From: Mariniphaga sp.
Lineage (GTDB): Bacteria > Bacteroidota > Bacteroidia > Bacteroidales > Prolixibacteraceae
DNA: 64,000 nucleotides
Reading direction: 5' to 3'
Assembly: GCA_024636975.1 (NCBI GenBank)
Contig: JAGXGA010000019.1
Location: forward strand, 248,001-312,000
A model generated the notes under the pieces. The model worked only from the letters and a program-made list of their open reading frames with translations. It did no database searches and was not told where the DNA came from. Positions 44,651 through 52,167 of the stretch are shown here, one piece after another (positions within the stretch are counted from its first letter, which is position 1; each line of letters opens with the position of its first letter). Both the position numbers and the translations under genes were made by a program.

Positions 44651-45763
44651 ATGACCAAAAAAACCATCACTCGTAAAGCGTTTTTTAGTGATTCGACTAA
44701 ACTTGTTGCAGGTAGTATTGCAGGTTTTGCTGGAATTAACCTTCTTATTAAAGGACAATTGAAAGCAGAAACTCTGAAACCTGCTACCACGCAGTGGCCC
44801 TATCCTTATGCCATTCTCGACATTGAAGAAGTTAGGGAAAAAGCACATTTTCTTTATTGGAATGGTAAAGACTGTGCATCGGGAGTATTTGGTGCATTTA
44901 CCGAACTTCTTTCTTTAGCTGTTGGGGAACCATGGACAAATATTCCTATGGAAATTATGCTCTTTGGCCGTGGTGGAGGTGTAGGATGGGGGTCACTTTG
45001 TGGAACATTAAATGGTGCCGGGGCTATTATAAGCATGGTAACCTCCAAAGCCGATTCAACGGCTTTAATTAATGAAATTTGGAGTTGGTACACTACCGAA
45101 AAACTTCCTTCTGATGCGGCAAATGCATCAACTTACACCACACAAAATTACGTTGGAACTTTGCCAAATAACATTTCAGGAAGCGTTTTGTGCCATCCAT
45201 CTGTAAGCCAGTGGTGCCTCATTGCCGACAAAAAAGTATCAGACGTTGAGCGGAAGGAACGTTGTGCCCGTTTGGCAGGCGACATAGCTGCTAAAACTGC
45301 AGAAGTTTTAAATGACCATTTGCATGCCAGCTTTGTTTCAACATTTCATGACTCTGCGAGTGTTACCGGTTGTATGGATTGTCATAGTAAAAACACATTG
45401 ACCCATATGGAATGTGTTTCATGTCATAGTACCGCCCATCATCAAACTGCGGTATCCGCTCAGAGTATAAGCGCCAATGCAGTTGGATATTCTCTCGATA
45501 ATGCTTATCCAAATCCGTTCTATTCATCAACAACCATTCAGTTTGCAATTCCGGATAATGAAAAAGTACGCCTTGAGATTTACGATATAAAAGGAAAATT
45601 GGTAAATTCTTTAATCGATTCCAATTTTATGGAAAAAGGTACTTATAACATGGAATGGAATGGTACAAATAATATAGGAGAAAGAGTAATTAATGGAATT
45701 TACCTTGCCAAATTAACTACCGGGAATTATATGAAAACAGTTAAAATCAGTTATTCAAAATAA
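44651..45763 (+). CDS. Split-Soret-cytochrome-like dihaem protein (C_GCAxxG_C_C type) with T9SS sorting tail
   Basis: 370 aa. Export-type N terminus (TRKAFFSDSTKLVAGSIAGF) resembling a Tat signal with one Arg lost. Residues ~70-125 carry the C_GCAxxG region: NGKDCASGVFGAF and FGRGGGVGWGSLCGTLNGAG. Two haem c motifs follow, CMDCH (241-245) and CVSCH (255-259). The last ~85 residues are a type A T9SS domain (NAYPNPFYSSTTIQFAIP, LEIYDIKGKLV, GIYLAKL). Desulfovibrio split-Soret cytochrome c shares the first two parts and carries bis-His haems plus an iron-sulfur cluster. The T9SS tail implies surface display or release, so an extracellular electron-transfer role is inferred. Confidence 0.82.
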   Translation: MTKKTITRKAFFSDSTKLVAGSIAGFAGINLLIKGQLKAETLKPATTQWPYPYAILDIEEVREKAHFLYWNGKDCASGVFGAFTELLSLAVGEPWTNIPMEIMLFGRGGGVGWGSLCGTLNGAGAIISMVTSKADSTALINEIWSWYTTEKLPSDAANASTYTTQNYVGTLPNNISGSVLCHPSVSQWCLIADKKVSDVERKERCARLAGDIAAKTAEVLNDHLHASFVSTFHDSASVTGCMDCHSKNTLTHMECVSCHSTAHHQTAVSAQSISANAVGYSLDNAYPNPFYSSTTIQFAIPDNEKVRLEIYDIKGKLVNSLIDSNFMEKGTYNMEWNGTNNIGERVINGIYLAKLTTGNYMKTVKISYSK

Positions 45764-45830
45764 TTCGATAGATAAAGGTTACAGAAATAAAATACATTAA
45801 AAATGAAATAACCAATACTTCAATAAAAGC

Positions 45831-45858
45831 TAATTCAGCATGGCAACATGCTGAATTA
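45831..45858 (+). terminator. Perfect 12-bp hairpin with GCAA tetraloop
   Basis: TAATTCAGCATG / CATGCTGAATTA with loop GCAA (a GNRA tetraloop), about 67 bases after the cytochrome-like gene. No T tract follows, so it may stabilise the mRNA end instead of terminating by itself. Confidence 0.55.
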
Positions 45859-46150
45859 TGCTACACTCGGTAAATAACTGCGATTTAAAAAACTGTATAT
45901 ATTGTTGTATAACAAAATATTATGTCATTAATGAAATCTCAATCAATTGCACGGGGCAGTATAGCAAAATTCTTACATATTGAGAAAATCATGATGGAAT
46001 ATAAAGTTGTCATGAGAAATAATGAACCATATATACAAGAATTGCAGTAAATTGCCATCATGCTAGATGCACTTTCGCATCCGGCACGGTTACAAATATA
46101 TTATCCGTTGCACGGCCTTTGCTATCCATGTTATAGAATAAAACATCATA
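45859..46150 (+). pseudogene. Mostly empty gap with an ArsR-like scrap at 46060-46110
   Basis: MLDALSHPARLQIYYPL (ATG at 46060) resembles the first helix of ArsR-family repressors (ALSHPARLQI), after which the match is lost. No winged helix follows. The rest of the gap shows nothing I recognise. Confidence 0.3.
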
Positions 46151-46274
46151 TCACTTGAAGGAAGTCAAAACCACCTTTCTTAACTTTGGCATCTTCTGTA
46201 AGTTCTCTTTCATGATCAAAGTCGAATTTAAAAATGGCGTCCGATGTTAACGATATATGTCCTTCTTCCGACAT
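46151..46274 (-). CDS. Unrecognised 40-codon ORF or fragment
   Basis: MSEEGHISLTSDAIFKFDFD, then HERELTEDAKVKKGGFDFLQ. The composition is protein-like (charged, aromatic) and it opens in-frame a few codons earlier as KNGLVRKTI. It may be the end of a lost gene; I cannot name a family. Confidence 0.25.
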
Positions 46275-46353
46275 AATCGTCTTCCTCACCAATCCATTTT
46301 TAAATCACAAATAAAATTAAGTCACAATTCGCTTTTTTCTTAGTTAATAAAAG

Positions 46354-46737
46354 CTATTTTAATAATGACTTAGCCATTTTAGCATGACGTAGTTCATCAT
46401 CAATAATTTGTTGGATTTTAGGAAAATCATTCTTTAACGGATTGTAATTATCAATGGATGCTAACTCTCCTTTCTCCAATAATCCAATTACAAAATTATG
46501 TCCCAGTAGTTTATAAAGAAAACCAACAAGTTTTGCTTTTGTTTCTTTGGGTTTTAATACGGTATTCGTATAGGATTTAAGGATTGCTGCATGTTTTCCC
46601 TCATCAGAAGCTATTTCTAAAAATATCTCTTTATCCTTTTCATCCTTGGTGAGTTTAGCTAATCGCTGATAAATTAATACCGCATTGAGCTCACCTTGTT
46701 GCGATTTCACTAACTTTTCTTTCTGTTTGTTTGTCAT
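46354..46737 (-). CDS. Ferritin-like / rubrerythrin-type diiron protein
   Basis: 127 aa, four-helix bundle. Metal-ligand pattern: Glu in SQQGELNAVLIYQRLA, E-x-x-x-H in IASDEGKHAAILKS, Glu in LEKGELASIDNY, and E-x-x-H in QIIDDELRHAKMAKSL. This is the N-terminal ferritin-like domain also found fused to VIT1-type iron transporters; here it stands alone. It probably handles iron or peroxide in the cytoplasm. The neighbouring MarR regulator on the same strand may control it. Confidence 0.82.
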   Translation of the reverse strand: MTNKQKEKLVKSQQGELNAVLIYQRLAKLTKDEKDKEIFLEIASDEGKHAAILKSYTNTVLKPKETKAKLVGFLYKLLGHNFVIGLLEKGELASIDNYNPLKNDFPKIQQIIDDELRHAKMAKSLLK

Positions 46738-46947
46738 TATTTTTAATTTTTTAGTCCCTAAAAATGCAAAAGGTTATATCTCTATTAGCATCAGCTTAAT
46801 CTTGCAAATTCAGTATTGCTAAAGTTCATATTGATTTTACAATACTATACACTCAATCCCATGATATCGTATCTGAGAACAAGAGGCATATTTAACGCTT
46901 CCCTCTTTACATTTTTATAAGACAATGATTTATTTAGTTTTCTATTT
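46738..46947. other. Non-coding gap, nothing recognised
   Basis: 210 bases between the MarR gene and the ferritin-like gene on the minus strand; it should hold the latter's promoter. Confidence 0.3.
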
Positions 46948-47382
46948 TTAAGAAAGTCGTACCAAGATTTTATACAGGTTTTCTTTGTCTTTCAGGTTCA
47001 GATTTAAAGTTTTTTTCAAGAGTTCTTTATCTGCTGCAAGATGCACTTTTTTACCCTCTTCTGTAATCTTAACAAAAACAACTCGCTGGTCAACCTGATT
47101 CCTGACTTTCTTAATAAATTTGCTATTCATTAATTTATTTAATGCTCTTGATACGTTGGGACTTTCATCAACCATGACACTTTTAATTTGACTTACCGTC
47201 AACTCTTCACTTGCACTTTCTGCTAATGCATGTAATATCTGTAATTGTGTAAATGATAAATTAAATTGAATCAAGATTCTTGTAATGTCAGCATTCAACT
47301 CTTGGGCTGTACAGATTAAGAGTAATATAGTTTTACTATCTAAATTAATTTCAGAATTAATGATAAGCTTTTTATTGGCCAT
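46948..47382 (-). CDS. MarR-family transcriptional regulator
   Basis: 144 aa. Winged helix: LSFTQLQILHALAESASEEL, SQIKSVMVDESPNVSRALNK (recognition helix), and the wing FIKKVRNQVDQRVVFVKITE. The D-x-R wing motif (here DQRV) is characteristic. The ligand is unknown. It is likely a repressor of itself or the ferritin-like gene downstream. Confidence 0.88.
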   Translation of the reverse strand: MANKKLIINSEINLDSKTILLLICTAQELNADITRILIQFNLSFTQLQILHALAESASEELTVSQIKSVMVDESPNVSRALNKLMNSKFIKKVRNQVDQRVVFVKITEEGKKVHLAADKELLKKTLNLNLKDKENLYKILVRLS

Positions 47383-47502
47383 GGAATATCTTTATATTAT
47401 TTTCAAAATTAATGAGATTTCCTTCATTTTTATGAGAAATACTTTTCTAATTTTTAAAATAAATATATTATAAGACTTCGTTCATTTTGGCTAACCCGTT
47501 TT

Positions 47503-47655
47503 TCACGCTTTCTTTTTGCCGATTAATAAGCATATTGGGTAACATATATTGCCACCTGTTGGACCACAGAAGCTACACCACCATTTTGTAGCGGGATAAA
47601 AGGCTGCTTTTAATTCTAAACATTTTGCCGGAAGTTTTGATTTTTTTGAATCCAT
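47503..47655 (-). CDS. Small cysteine-rich protein (50 aa), unrecognised
   Basis: Too short for usual gene calling but coherent: an ATG start, then KCLELKAAFYPATKWWCSFC and GPTGGNICYPICLLIGKKKA before a stop. Five cysteines are arranged as C12, C27-x2-C30 and C38-x3-C42, next to a WWCSFCGPTGG block. The pattern could bind a metal or form a disulfide-rich peptide. No leader-processing or RiPP enzymes are nearby. It follows the MarR gene's upstream region on the same strand. Confidence 0.45.
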   Translation of the reverse strand: MDSKKSKLPAKCLELKAAFYPATKWWCSFCGPTGGNICYPICLLIGKKKA

Positions 47656-47861
47656 AATGAGTTTTTTTATATAAGCTAATAATAATCCATGGAATTTAAT
47701 TCCATGGATTACAAATGTATCTTTTTATTTTATACAAAAAAATTATTGATTAAAATTTCCTTCAGGAGTTGAAGGAGGGGATATAAAAACCTGAAATAAG
47801 AATGATCAAATTTGTGAATCGATAGATGAAATAATTTCTTTTACTTCCAAACAAAACCAAA

Positions 47862-48335
47862 ATGGAACTTATCATACCATTTAATAAATCTAATTTTACA
47901 CCCGACGGTGAACATATCATTTCAGGAAAAATAATCTTTGAACTTCAAAAAGATTGGGAAAAATCATTTCACTATAAATATAATCCCATCCATGCTAATG
48001 TAATTGAAGGCCATCCTTTGGCAATGCAAAGACTTACCGTTTACAATGACCTCGGAGAATCAACAAACTATGATTTCGGGATGGAACTTATCAATGGAGA
48101 AATTAATATAGATACCAATCTAGCAATTGAAAAGTATTCTGAATTAAAGACGGTTTATGCCATTGGGTCCCAATATCAATTTGATGAAGATGGTAATGGT
48201 GTTCCATTGTTATTGGTAAAAAACGATAAATTGAAGGATGATATTCTGGTGTTTAAGTATGTGCCGGATGATGATGAGAATGAGAATGACCAAGAGATCC
48301 CAGTTGATGTACGTGAAAAGGAAAGATTGGGATAA
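47862..48335 (+). CDS. Hypothetical protein of the accessory region
   Basis: 157 aa, acidic, soluble, not recognised. The N-terminal half contains FELQKDWEKSFHYKYNPIHA and VIEGHPLAMQRLTVYND; the C-terminal half ends in a DDDENENDQE acidic tail. A diverged partial copy of its N-terminal region (FELQKDWKETFHHKYNPYYA) lies at 53215-53315, on the far side of the integrase. The duplication suggests it is tied to the mobile region. No neighbour suggests a function. Confidence 0.6.
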   Translation: MELIIPFNKSNFTPDGEHIISGKIIFELQKDWEKSFHYKYNPIHANVIEGHPLAMQRLTVYNDLGESTNYDFGMELINGEINIDTNLAIEKYSELKTVYAIGSQYQFDEDGNGVPLLLVKNDKLKDDILVFKYVPDDDENENDQEIPVDVREKERLG

Positions 48336-48404
48336 AATAATGATGTTAAAAATATATACTAACTGGCCATAAATGAACTAAAGAAATTTTCTGAAAAATT
48401 ACGA

Positions 48405-48980
48405 TTGTATTTAAAGGATAATCCTAAATCACGTCCTTTTGTATGTGATGGAAATCCCCTGGATTGTCAGGTGTTTATTGTTGGTTATAATGCTGCGACA
48501 GAAATGAAGTCTGAATTCTGGGATTATTGGGATGAAGAATCTGGGTTCAACAAGAAGAAGTGGTTAGAAGTATATGAGGCAGAAAGAAAGACCTCAGGAA
48601 AACTAAGAACCAGTCCTACACGTGAAAGAATTAACCGGATAAGTAATGGAGCCAAAACTTTCTTGGAGACTAACATCTATTTTATTCCAACTTCAAAAGA
48701 AAAGGATTTAAAGTCAAAGGACAAGGGCACCATTTTTAAATTTCTGATAGAGGAAATCAAGCCCAAGGTTGTTCTGCTTCATGGAAGGAAAGCTGTGAAA
48801 TTTTTTAATAAAATGGAATCTGAATCCCTAACAATTAATGAAGAAAAGAGGGTAAGATTATGTGGTAGTGAAACAATCATTGTTACCGTACCCCATCTTT
48901 CAAGAATGTCATATCCTGATGCTGAAGCTTTGGGAAAGGAAATTGTTTACGAAATAAAGCTGAACAATGTTGAAAAATAG
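48405..48980 (+). CDS. Uracil-DNA-glycosylase-like superfamily protein
   Basis: 191 aa from a TTG; the open frame extends about 14 codons further upstream (LAINELKKFSEKLRLYLKDN), so the true start may be earlier and non-ATG. VCDGNPLDCQVFIVGYNAAT corresponds to the G-x-N-P/A motif of UDG-fold proteins, KPKVVLLHGRKAVKFFN to the central strand, and VTVPHLSRMSYPD to the terminal His motif. This is the UDG-like fold used by several DNA-repair and defence-related hydrolases; activity is not certain. Its stop abuts a tRNA T-arm-like sequence. Confidence 0.55.
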   Translation: MYLKDNPKSRPFVCDGNPLDCQVFIVGYNAATEMKSEFWDYWDEESGFNKKKWLEVYEAERKTSGKLRTSPTRERINRISNGAKTFLETNIYFIPTSKEKDLKSKDKGTIFKFLIEEIKPKVVLLHGRKAVKFFNKMESESLTINEEKRVRLCGSETIIVTVPHLSRMSYPDAEALGKEIVYEIKLNNVEK

Positions 48981-49012
48981 GCCGATATTAAAGGGAATCG
49001 AACCCTTTATTC
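48981..49012 (-). other. tRNA T-arm-like scar
   Basis: Minus strand AAGGGTTCGATTCCCTT is a perfect T-arm (5-bp stem, TTCGATT loop) followed by seven bases as an acceptor strand. No D-arm or anticodon arm is present. It begins right at the stop codon of the UDG-like gene. Confidence 0.5.
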
Positions 49013-49202
49013 ATATGATTGGAAAAATTTCATTCAGCTCATTTCGTTTAATTTTAAACAAAAACAAAATCGATATTAACCAAAGGAAAATAAAGTTCCC
49101 TGACCAAAGAAAGGTGGTAACTACTACCCTTCTCAAAAATTAAAATCATCGAATTTCTGGAAAAACTTGGCAAGAAATGTGCAAGATTTGGGAAAAAGAA
49201 AA

Positions 49203-49230
49203 GAGTTACAAAATTTCACTTCTGTAACTC
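49203..49230 (-). terminator. Terminator after tRNA-like element
   Basis: GAGTTACA...TGTAACTC stem; on the minus strand it is followed by TTTTCTTTTT. It follows the tRNA-like sequence at 49255-49320. Confidence 0.7.
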
Positions 49231-49254
49231 TCTCATTTTTAGTCTTTTTATTTG

Positions 49255-49320
49255 TGGGCCCAGCTGGGCATGATCCAGCGACCCCCTGTTCCGATAGCTA
49301 TCGGAAGAGTCAGGTGCTCG
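49255..49320 (-). other. tRNA-like 3' part interrupted by a palindrome
   Basis: Minus strand: GAGCACCTGACTC (end of D-arm and anticodon stem), then an 18-bp perfect palindrome TTCCGATAGCTATCGGAA (49289-49306) where the anticodon loop should be, then AGGGGGTCGCTGGATCATGC and CCAGCTGGGCCCA (variable loop, T-arm, acceptor). The T-loop reads ATCATGC instead of TTCRANY, so it cannot be a normal tRNA. It overlaps the last codons and stop of the GIY-YIG gene. Confidence 0.6.
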
Positions 49321-49606
49321 TTTCATGTATCAGCTTATTTTGCAGCTCTGGATATTGTTTTAGATTTCTGATAAATGTTTTACTCTTCATTGATTTAATT
49401 TTACGTTCCATTCTGATAGCATGAGGATAATCATTCGCCTCTAAAGCAAGAAAAACTTCCCAGTCGTTGGCCGCTGCTGTATAGTGCTGTTTTCCGTAAC
49501 TGTGTGCATTGTGCTTTTCCCGTCGCTTTTCCACAGAATCATTTGTTGCACCAATATAAAATTTATTTAATGTTTTACTAAACAGAACATAACATGCAGC
49601 ACTCAT
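49310..49606 (-). CDS. Small GIY-YIG nuclease between two tRNA 3'-half copies
   Basis: 98 aa from the ATG at 49606 (the open frame extends upstream only into the terminator). CYVLFSKTLNKFYIGATNDS is the GIY-YIG core, with Arg in VEKRREKHN, the Y in KQHYTAAANDWEVF and the catalytic Glu in AIRMERKIKSMKSK. Small stand-alone GIY-YIG proteins are nicking or homing-like enzymes in many Bacteroidota. The gene lies between two nearly identical tRNA 3'-half plus terminator units (49255-49320 and 49695-49740), and its stop codon lies inside one of them, as expected for an element that targets a tRNA end. Confidence 0.85.
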   Translation of the reverse strand: MSAACYVLFSKTLNKFYIGATNDSVEKRREKHNAHSYGKQHYTAAANDWEVFLALEANDYPHAIRMERKIKSMKSKTFIRNLKQYPELQNKLIHETST

Positions 49607-49653
49607 GGTAAATTTTTTACTGTTTCCTGGCAAAAACCTGGCAAAAAATAAAA

Positions 49654-49683
49654 AAACACTTACCCTGTTAAGCGTAAGTGTTT
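49654..49683 (-). terminator. Terminator after tRNA-like half
   Basis: AAACACTTA...TAAGTGTTT hairpin with a long T run on the minus strand. It nearly matches the terminator at 34356-34396 base for base, including the flanking CCTGGCAAAAAATAAAAA. Confidence 0.75.
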
Positions 49684-49694
49684 CATTTTGAGAG

Positions 49695-49740
49695 TGGGCC
49701 CAGCTGGGCATGATCCAGCGACCCCCTGATTATGAGTCGC
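49695..49740 (-). other. tRNA-like 3' half with CAT anticodon-loop remnant, probable attachment site
   Basis: Minus strand GACTCATAATCAGGGGGTCG then CTGGATCATGCCCAGCTGGG: the 3' side of an anticodon arm (loop CTCATAA, tRNA-Met-like), variable loop, T-arm and acceptor strand. The sequence departs from a tRNA exactly at the 5' side of the anticodon stem, the usual crossover region for tyrosine recombinases. The integrase gene reads toward it from 136 bases away. Confidence 0.6.
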
Positions 49741-49851
49741 TAGTTTTTAAAAACGTGGTTTTTTTAATGCTTTGCATTTATCTAATAATTAAGCAATTAA
49801 ATATTCTGTGAATTTTGCAACTATCCATAAATGTCTATAAAAGTATGAAGA

Positions 49852-49875
49852 ACCTGGCAAAAAACCTGGCAAAAA
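49852..49875. repeat. Tandem ACCTGGCAAAAA repeats next to the integrase
   Basis: ACCTGGCAAAAA occurs twice in tandem (49852-49863, 49864-49875), again at 49636, and at 34349 next to the similar tRNA scar. They may be integrase arm-binding sites or attachment-site repeats. Confidence 0.45.
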
Positions 49876-51099
49876 TTAACTGACATTTTTTCGACATAGA
49901 TGTTCATTAATATCAAACAATTCATCAGTACCTAAGCCTGTGAGATAATGCTCGGTAACAACAGTATTGGAATGGTTTAGCATCTTACTGATTTTGACAA
50001 TGGATACATCAGAACGATATAAAGATGAAGCAAAACAATCTCTTGCTGATTTTATTTTTAAGTCCACTGATAATTTAAATTCTTTACTAAAATCTGATAA
50101 TTCTTTGTTTATCATTTTTTTCATTTTATCACTTTTGTTAGATAATTTTTTTTCGTTATAGAACTCATCAATTTTACCTAAAACATAAATGCTACTCTTA
50201 TTTCCTACTTGCTCGAAAAGTGATTGTAATTCGGGGAAAAAAGGAACTTCAACAGGACGAACATTATTTGTTCTGGTAAATTCTGTTTTCTTCCGGACAA
50301 AAACTATTTTCTTACCTTTAATATCAGACCACTTTAACCGAAGCAGATCAACAAAGTTGCTACCATTCAGATAGTAAAGAATTTTCCAGATACACAATGC
50401 ATACTTTTGGTCTTTATTCTTATAACTTTCAAAATTGACTATAAAATCAATTTCATTTTTTGTTAAAGCAGTTTTAGAAGGGAAATATCCTTTTATTTGA
50501 TAACCTCCCTTTCCAAAAGGATACTTATAAGAAGAATTAATTAATCCTTCAGTTTCCATGGCGAAATTTATTACACTTCTTAAATTACGTAAATAGCTAC
50601 CTATAGTCGCTAATGAAATATTATTCTTCATGTATTTTTTTTCAAATTGCTTTAAAAATTTGGCAGTTATATCATAGATTGTAAGTCCATTTTTGTATGT
50701 CATTAAAATATTCACAGTTGTTTGATAGTGTGACTTAGTTTTACTTTTTAAATCTTTTACTTGAATATATTGATCAAATAAATCGCTTATTTTACCGTCT
50801 GAAGGAATTTTTTTCTCTTCTTTTTCTTTTACCTTTTGCCTAAATAACTTAGAATTAAAAGGCTTTAATTCAGTATAGATACGTTCACATTTAGTTAAAA
50901 ACTCATTGCACTTCTCACGAAATTCTATACTTTTTTCATCAACAGCTTTCTTAACAAACACGTGATTATACTGCATCACTGTCATGGGAGCGATGGGAAC
51001 ATAAATTACATCCTTACCATTAATTACTCGAACACTAAGATTATAGGTGTTATTCTTCTTTTTATTACGTTTATCAAGCACAATATTAAATGTAGCCAT
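49876..51099 (-). CDS. Tyrosine recombinase / integrase
   Basis: 407 aa. N-terminal arm-binding domain (FNIVLDKRNKKKNNTYNLSV), SAM-like core-binding domain (~110-210, LKSKTKSHYQTTVNILMTYK) and catalytic domain with LLRLKWSDIKGKKIVFVRKK, ISKMLNHSNTVVTEHYL carrying the second His and the Tyr nucleophile. The first catalytic Arg region reads YYLNGSNFVDLL, where close relatives have R-G-M, and the HxxR motif reads KSARDCFAS, so two usual catalytic positions look altered. It may be a divergent clade or a weakened enzyme. It points at the tRNA-like attachment site, with a small HTH protein gene directly upstream (2-base gap). Confidence 0.88.
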   Translation of the reverse strand: MATFNIVLDKRNKKKNNTYNLSVRVINGKDVIYVPIAPMTVMQYNHVFVKKAVDEKSIEFREKCNEFLTKCERIYTELKPFNSKLFRQKVKEKEEKKIPSDGKISDLFDQYIQVKDLKSKTKSHYQTTVNILMTYKNGLTIYDITAKFLKQFEKKYMKNNISLATIGSYLRNLRSVINFAMETEGLINSSYKYPFGKGGYQIKGYFPSKTALTKNEIDFIVNFESYKNKDQKYALCIWKILYYLNGSNFVDLLRLKWSDIKGKKIVFVRKKTEFTRTNNVRPVEVPFFPELQSLFEQVGNKSSIYVLGKIDEFYNEKKLSNKSDKMKKMINKELSDFSKEFKLSVDLKIKSARDCFASSLYRSDVSIVKISKMLNHSNTVVTEHYLTGLGTDELFDINEHLCRKNVS

Positions 51100-51101
51100 A
51101 G

Positions 51102-51323
51102 TTAGTTAGGTAATTTTGGTAAATCGATTGAAAAAGAGCCACCATTTTGAAGCCATTCATCAATTTGAATAACATCAAATAAAATCCTTCCATCTATTCT
51201 GATGATTGGAATTGTATTACTGTCAATTCTTTTATAAATGAAACTACGCTTAAGTGATGTGTAAAACATTAATTCCTTCAAATTCATGTATCTTTTTTTT
51301 AATCCATCTGTATTTTTTATCAT
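51102..51323 (-). CDS. Excisionase-like helix-turn-helix protein (AlpA/MerR-type)
   Basis: 73 aa. KELMFYTSLKRSFIYKRIDS is a winged-helix HTH, followed by RIDGRILFDVIQIDEWLQNG, the usual end of the 'DNA-binding, excisionase' family. It lies just upstream of the integrase on the same strand. Its role is probably direction control of excision, or transcriptional control of the element. Confidence 0.8.
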   Translation of the reverse strand: MIKNTDGLKKRYMNLKELMFYTSLKRSFIYKRIDSNTIPIIRIDGRILFDVIQIDEWLQNGGSFSIDLPKLPN

Positions 51324-51799
51324 TTGTATTAATTAATTTTTGAACCTGGTGCACAGGATATACAGTTATAGGACAGTTCACACAAAAAGTTTATTTTTTA
51401 TGAAAATTAATTTCTGTCAGTATTGGGGGTAAGGCTAATTTAATGAGTTTTTGAATATGGCGAAGGAAAAATCTGAAATTTTCCTGTTTTATGGAATGGA
51501 AAACCATATTTGTCCATTTTTCTTAAAATTAGGTCTGCATTTCAGTGGGCTTTAGTATTTTTGTTTTAACCTAAAACAATCAACTTCCCATTAAAAACCT
51601 ATATTAATTAAGAGGTTACGATGTTGGAGGACATTGCGATGTATTATAAAAAAGCGGATGGAAAGACGAAAAGGAAGATTTTATGTTGCATTTTTTTCGG
51701 AAAACTGGTTTAAAAAAAATAAAGTTGCAACCTATGAATTCACAAAACCGATCCAAATCCTTCTCAATGCCAGTAAGGTGTTCAAAAATTCAGGCACAA
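51324..51799. other. Non-coding gap upstream of the integrase unit
   Basis: About 475 bases. Holds the integrase promoter on the minus strand. A plus-strand 69-codon ORF at 51634 is not protein-like and ends in the tRNA scar, so it is not called. Confidence 0.35.
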
Positions 51800-51824
51800 A
51801 AAAGAGGTCGAGAATGACCTCTTG
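51800..51824 (-). terminator. Terminator after tRNA-like scar
   Basis: AGAGGTC...GACCTCT stem with a T6 run on the minus strand, just downstream of the tRNA-like end at 51831. Confidence 0.7.
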
Positions 51825-51830
51825 TCCTGC

Positions 51831-51862
51831 ATGGCTCCCCTGACAGCCGGAAGTGGCAACCT
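51831..51862 (-). other. tRNA-like 3' end (scar)
   Basis: Minus strand GGTTGCCACTTCCGGCTGTC then AGGGGAGCCAT. The ending GTCAGGGGAGCCA matches the 3' end of Arg-type tRNAs as I recall them, but the T-arm is degenerate. Followed by a terminator. Confidence 0.35.
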
Positions 51863-51945
51863 AAATTGCGAAAGTTTGGTGGGAATTACCACCATTCTAA
51901 ACCCATTAAAAGGATTCTTATCTTTAAATCATTAATAAAAGTTTT

Positions 51946-52154
51946 ATGAAAGTTGTCCCTGAATCATCTAAATTGGCGGATAAAGGTGAAAAGTAATAAT
52001 CAGGAGGGATAAAAAACAAGCCTATCTTTTAACACCAATTGATGACGAAGATTTATATTTTACCCCGGCTATGCTTGATAAAATCAACTGGTCAATTGAA
52101 CAAGTGAAAGAAGGGAAGGTTAGGAAGATAGAAACGGAAGAAGAATTAATCTAA
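51946..52154 (+). pseudogene. Phd/YefM-type antitoxin, frameshifted
   Basis: ATG at 51946 gives MKVVPESSKLADKGEK and a stop; one base later the frame continues KVIIRRDKKQAYLLTPIDDE then DLYFTPAMLDKINWSIEQVK to a stop at 52152. The joined sequence matches Phd-like antitoxins (A-x-K-G-E-K-V-I-I-x-R ... LTP). A one-base slip near 51990 breaks it. Confidence 0.65.
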
Positions 52155-52167
52155 TTTCTTGACATCT

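Noticed and set aside
49255-49740. Two functional tRNA genes
   Set aside because: Both lack a D-arm and 5' acceptor strand, and the T-loop is ATCATGC instead of the TTC-type consensus.
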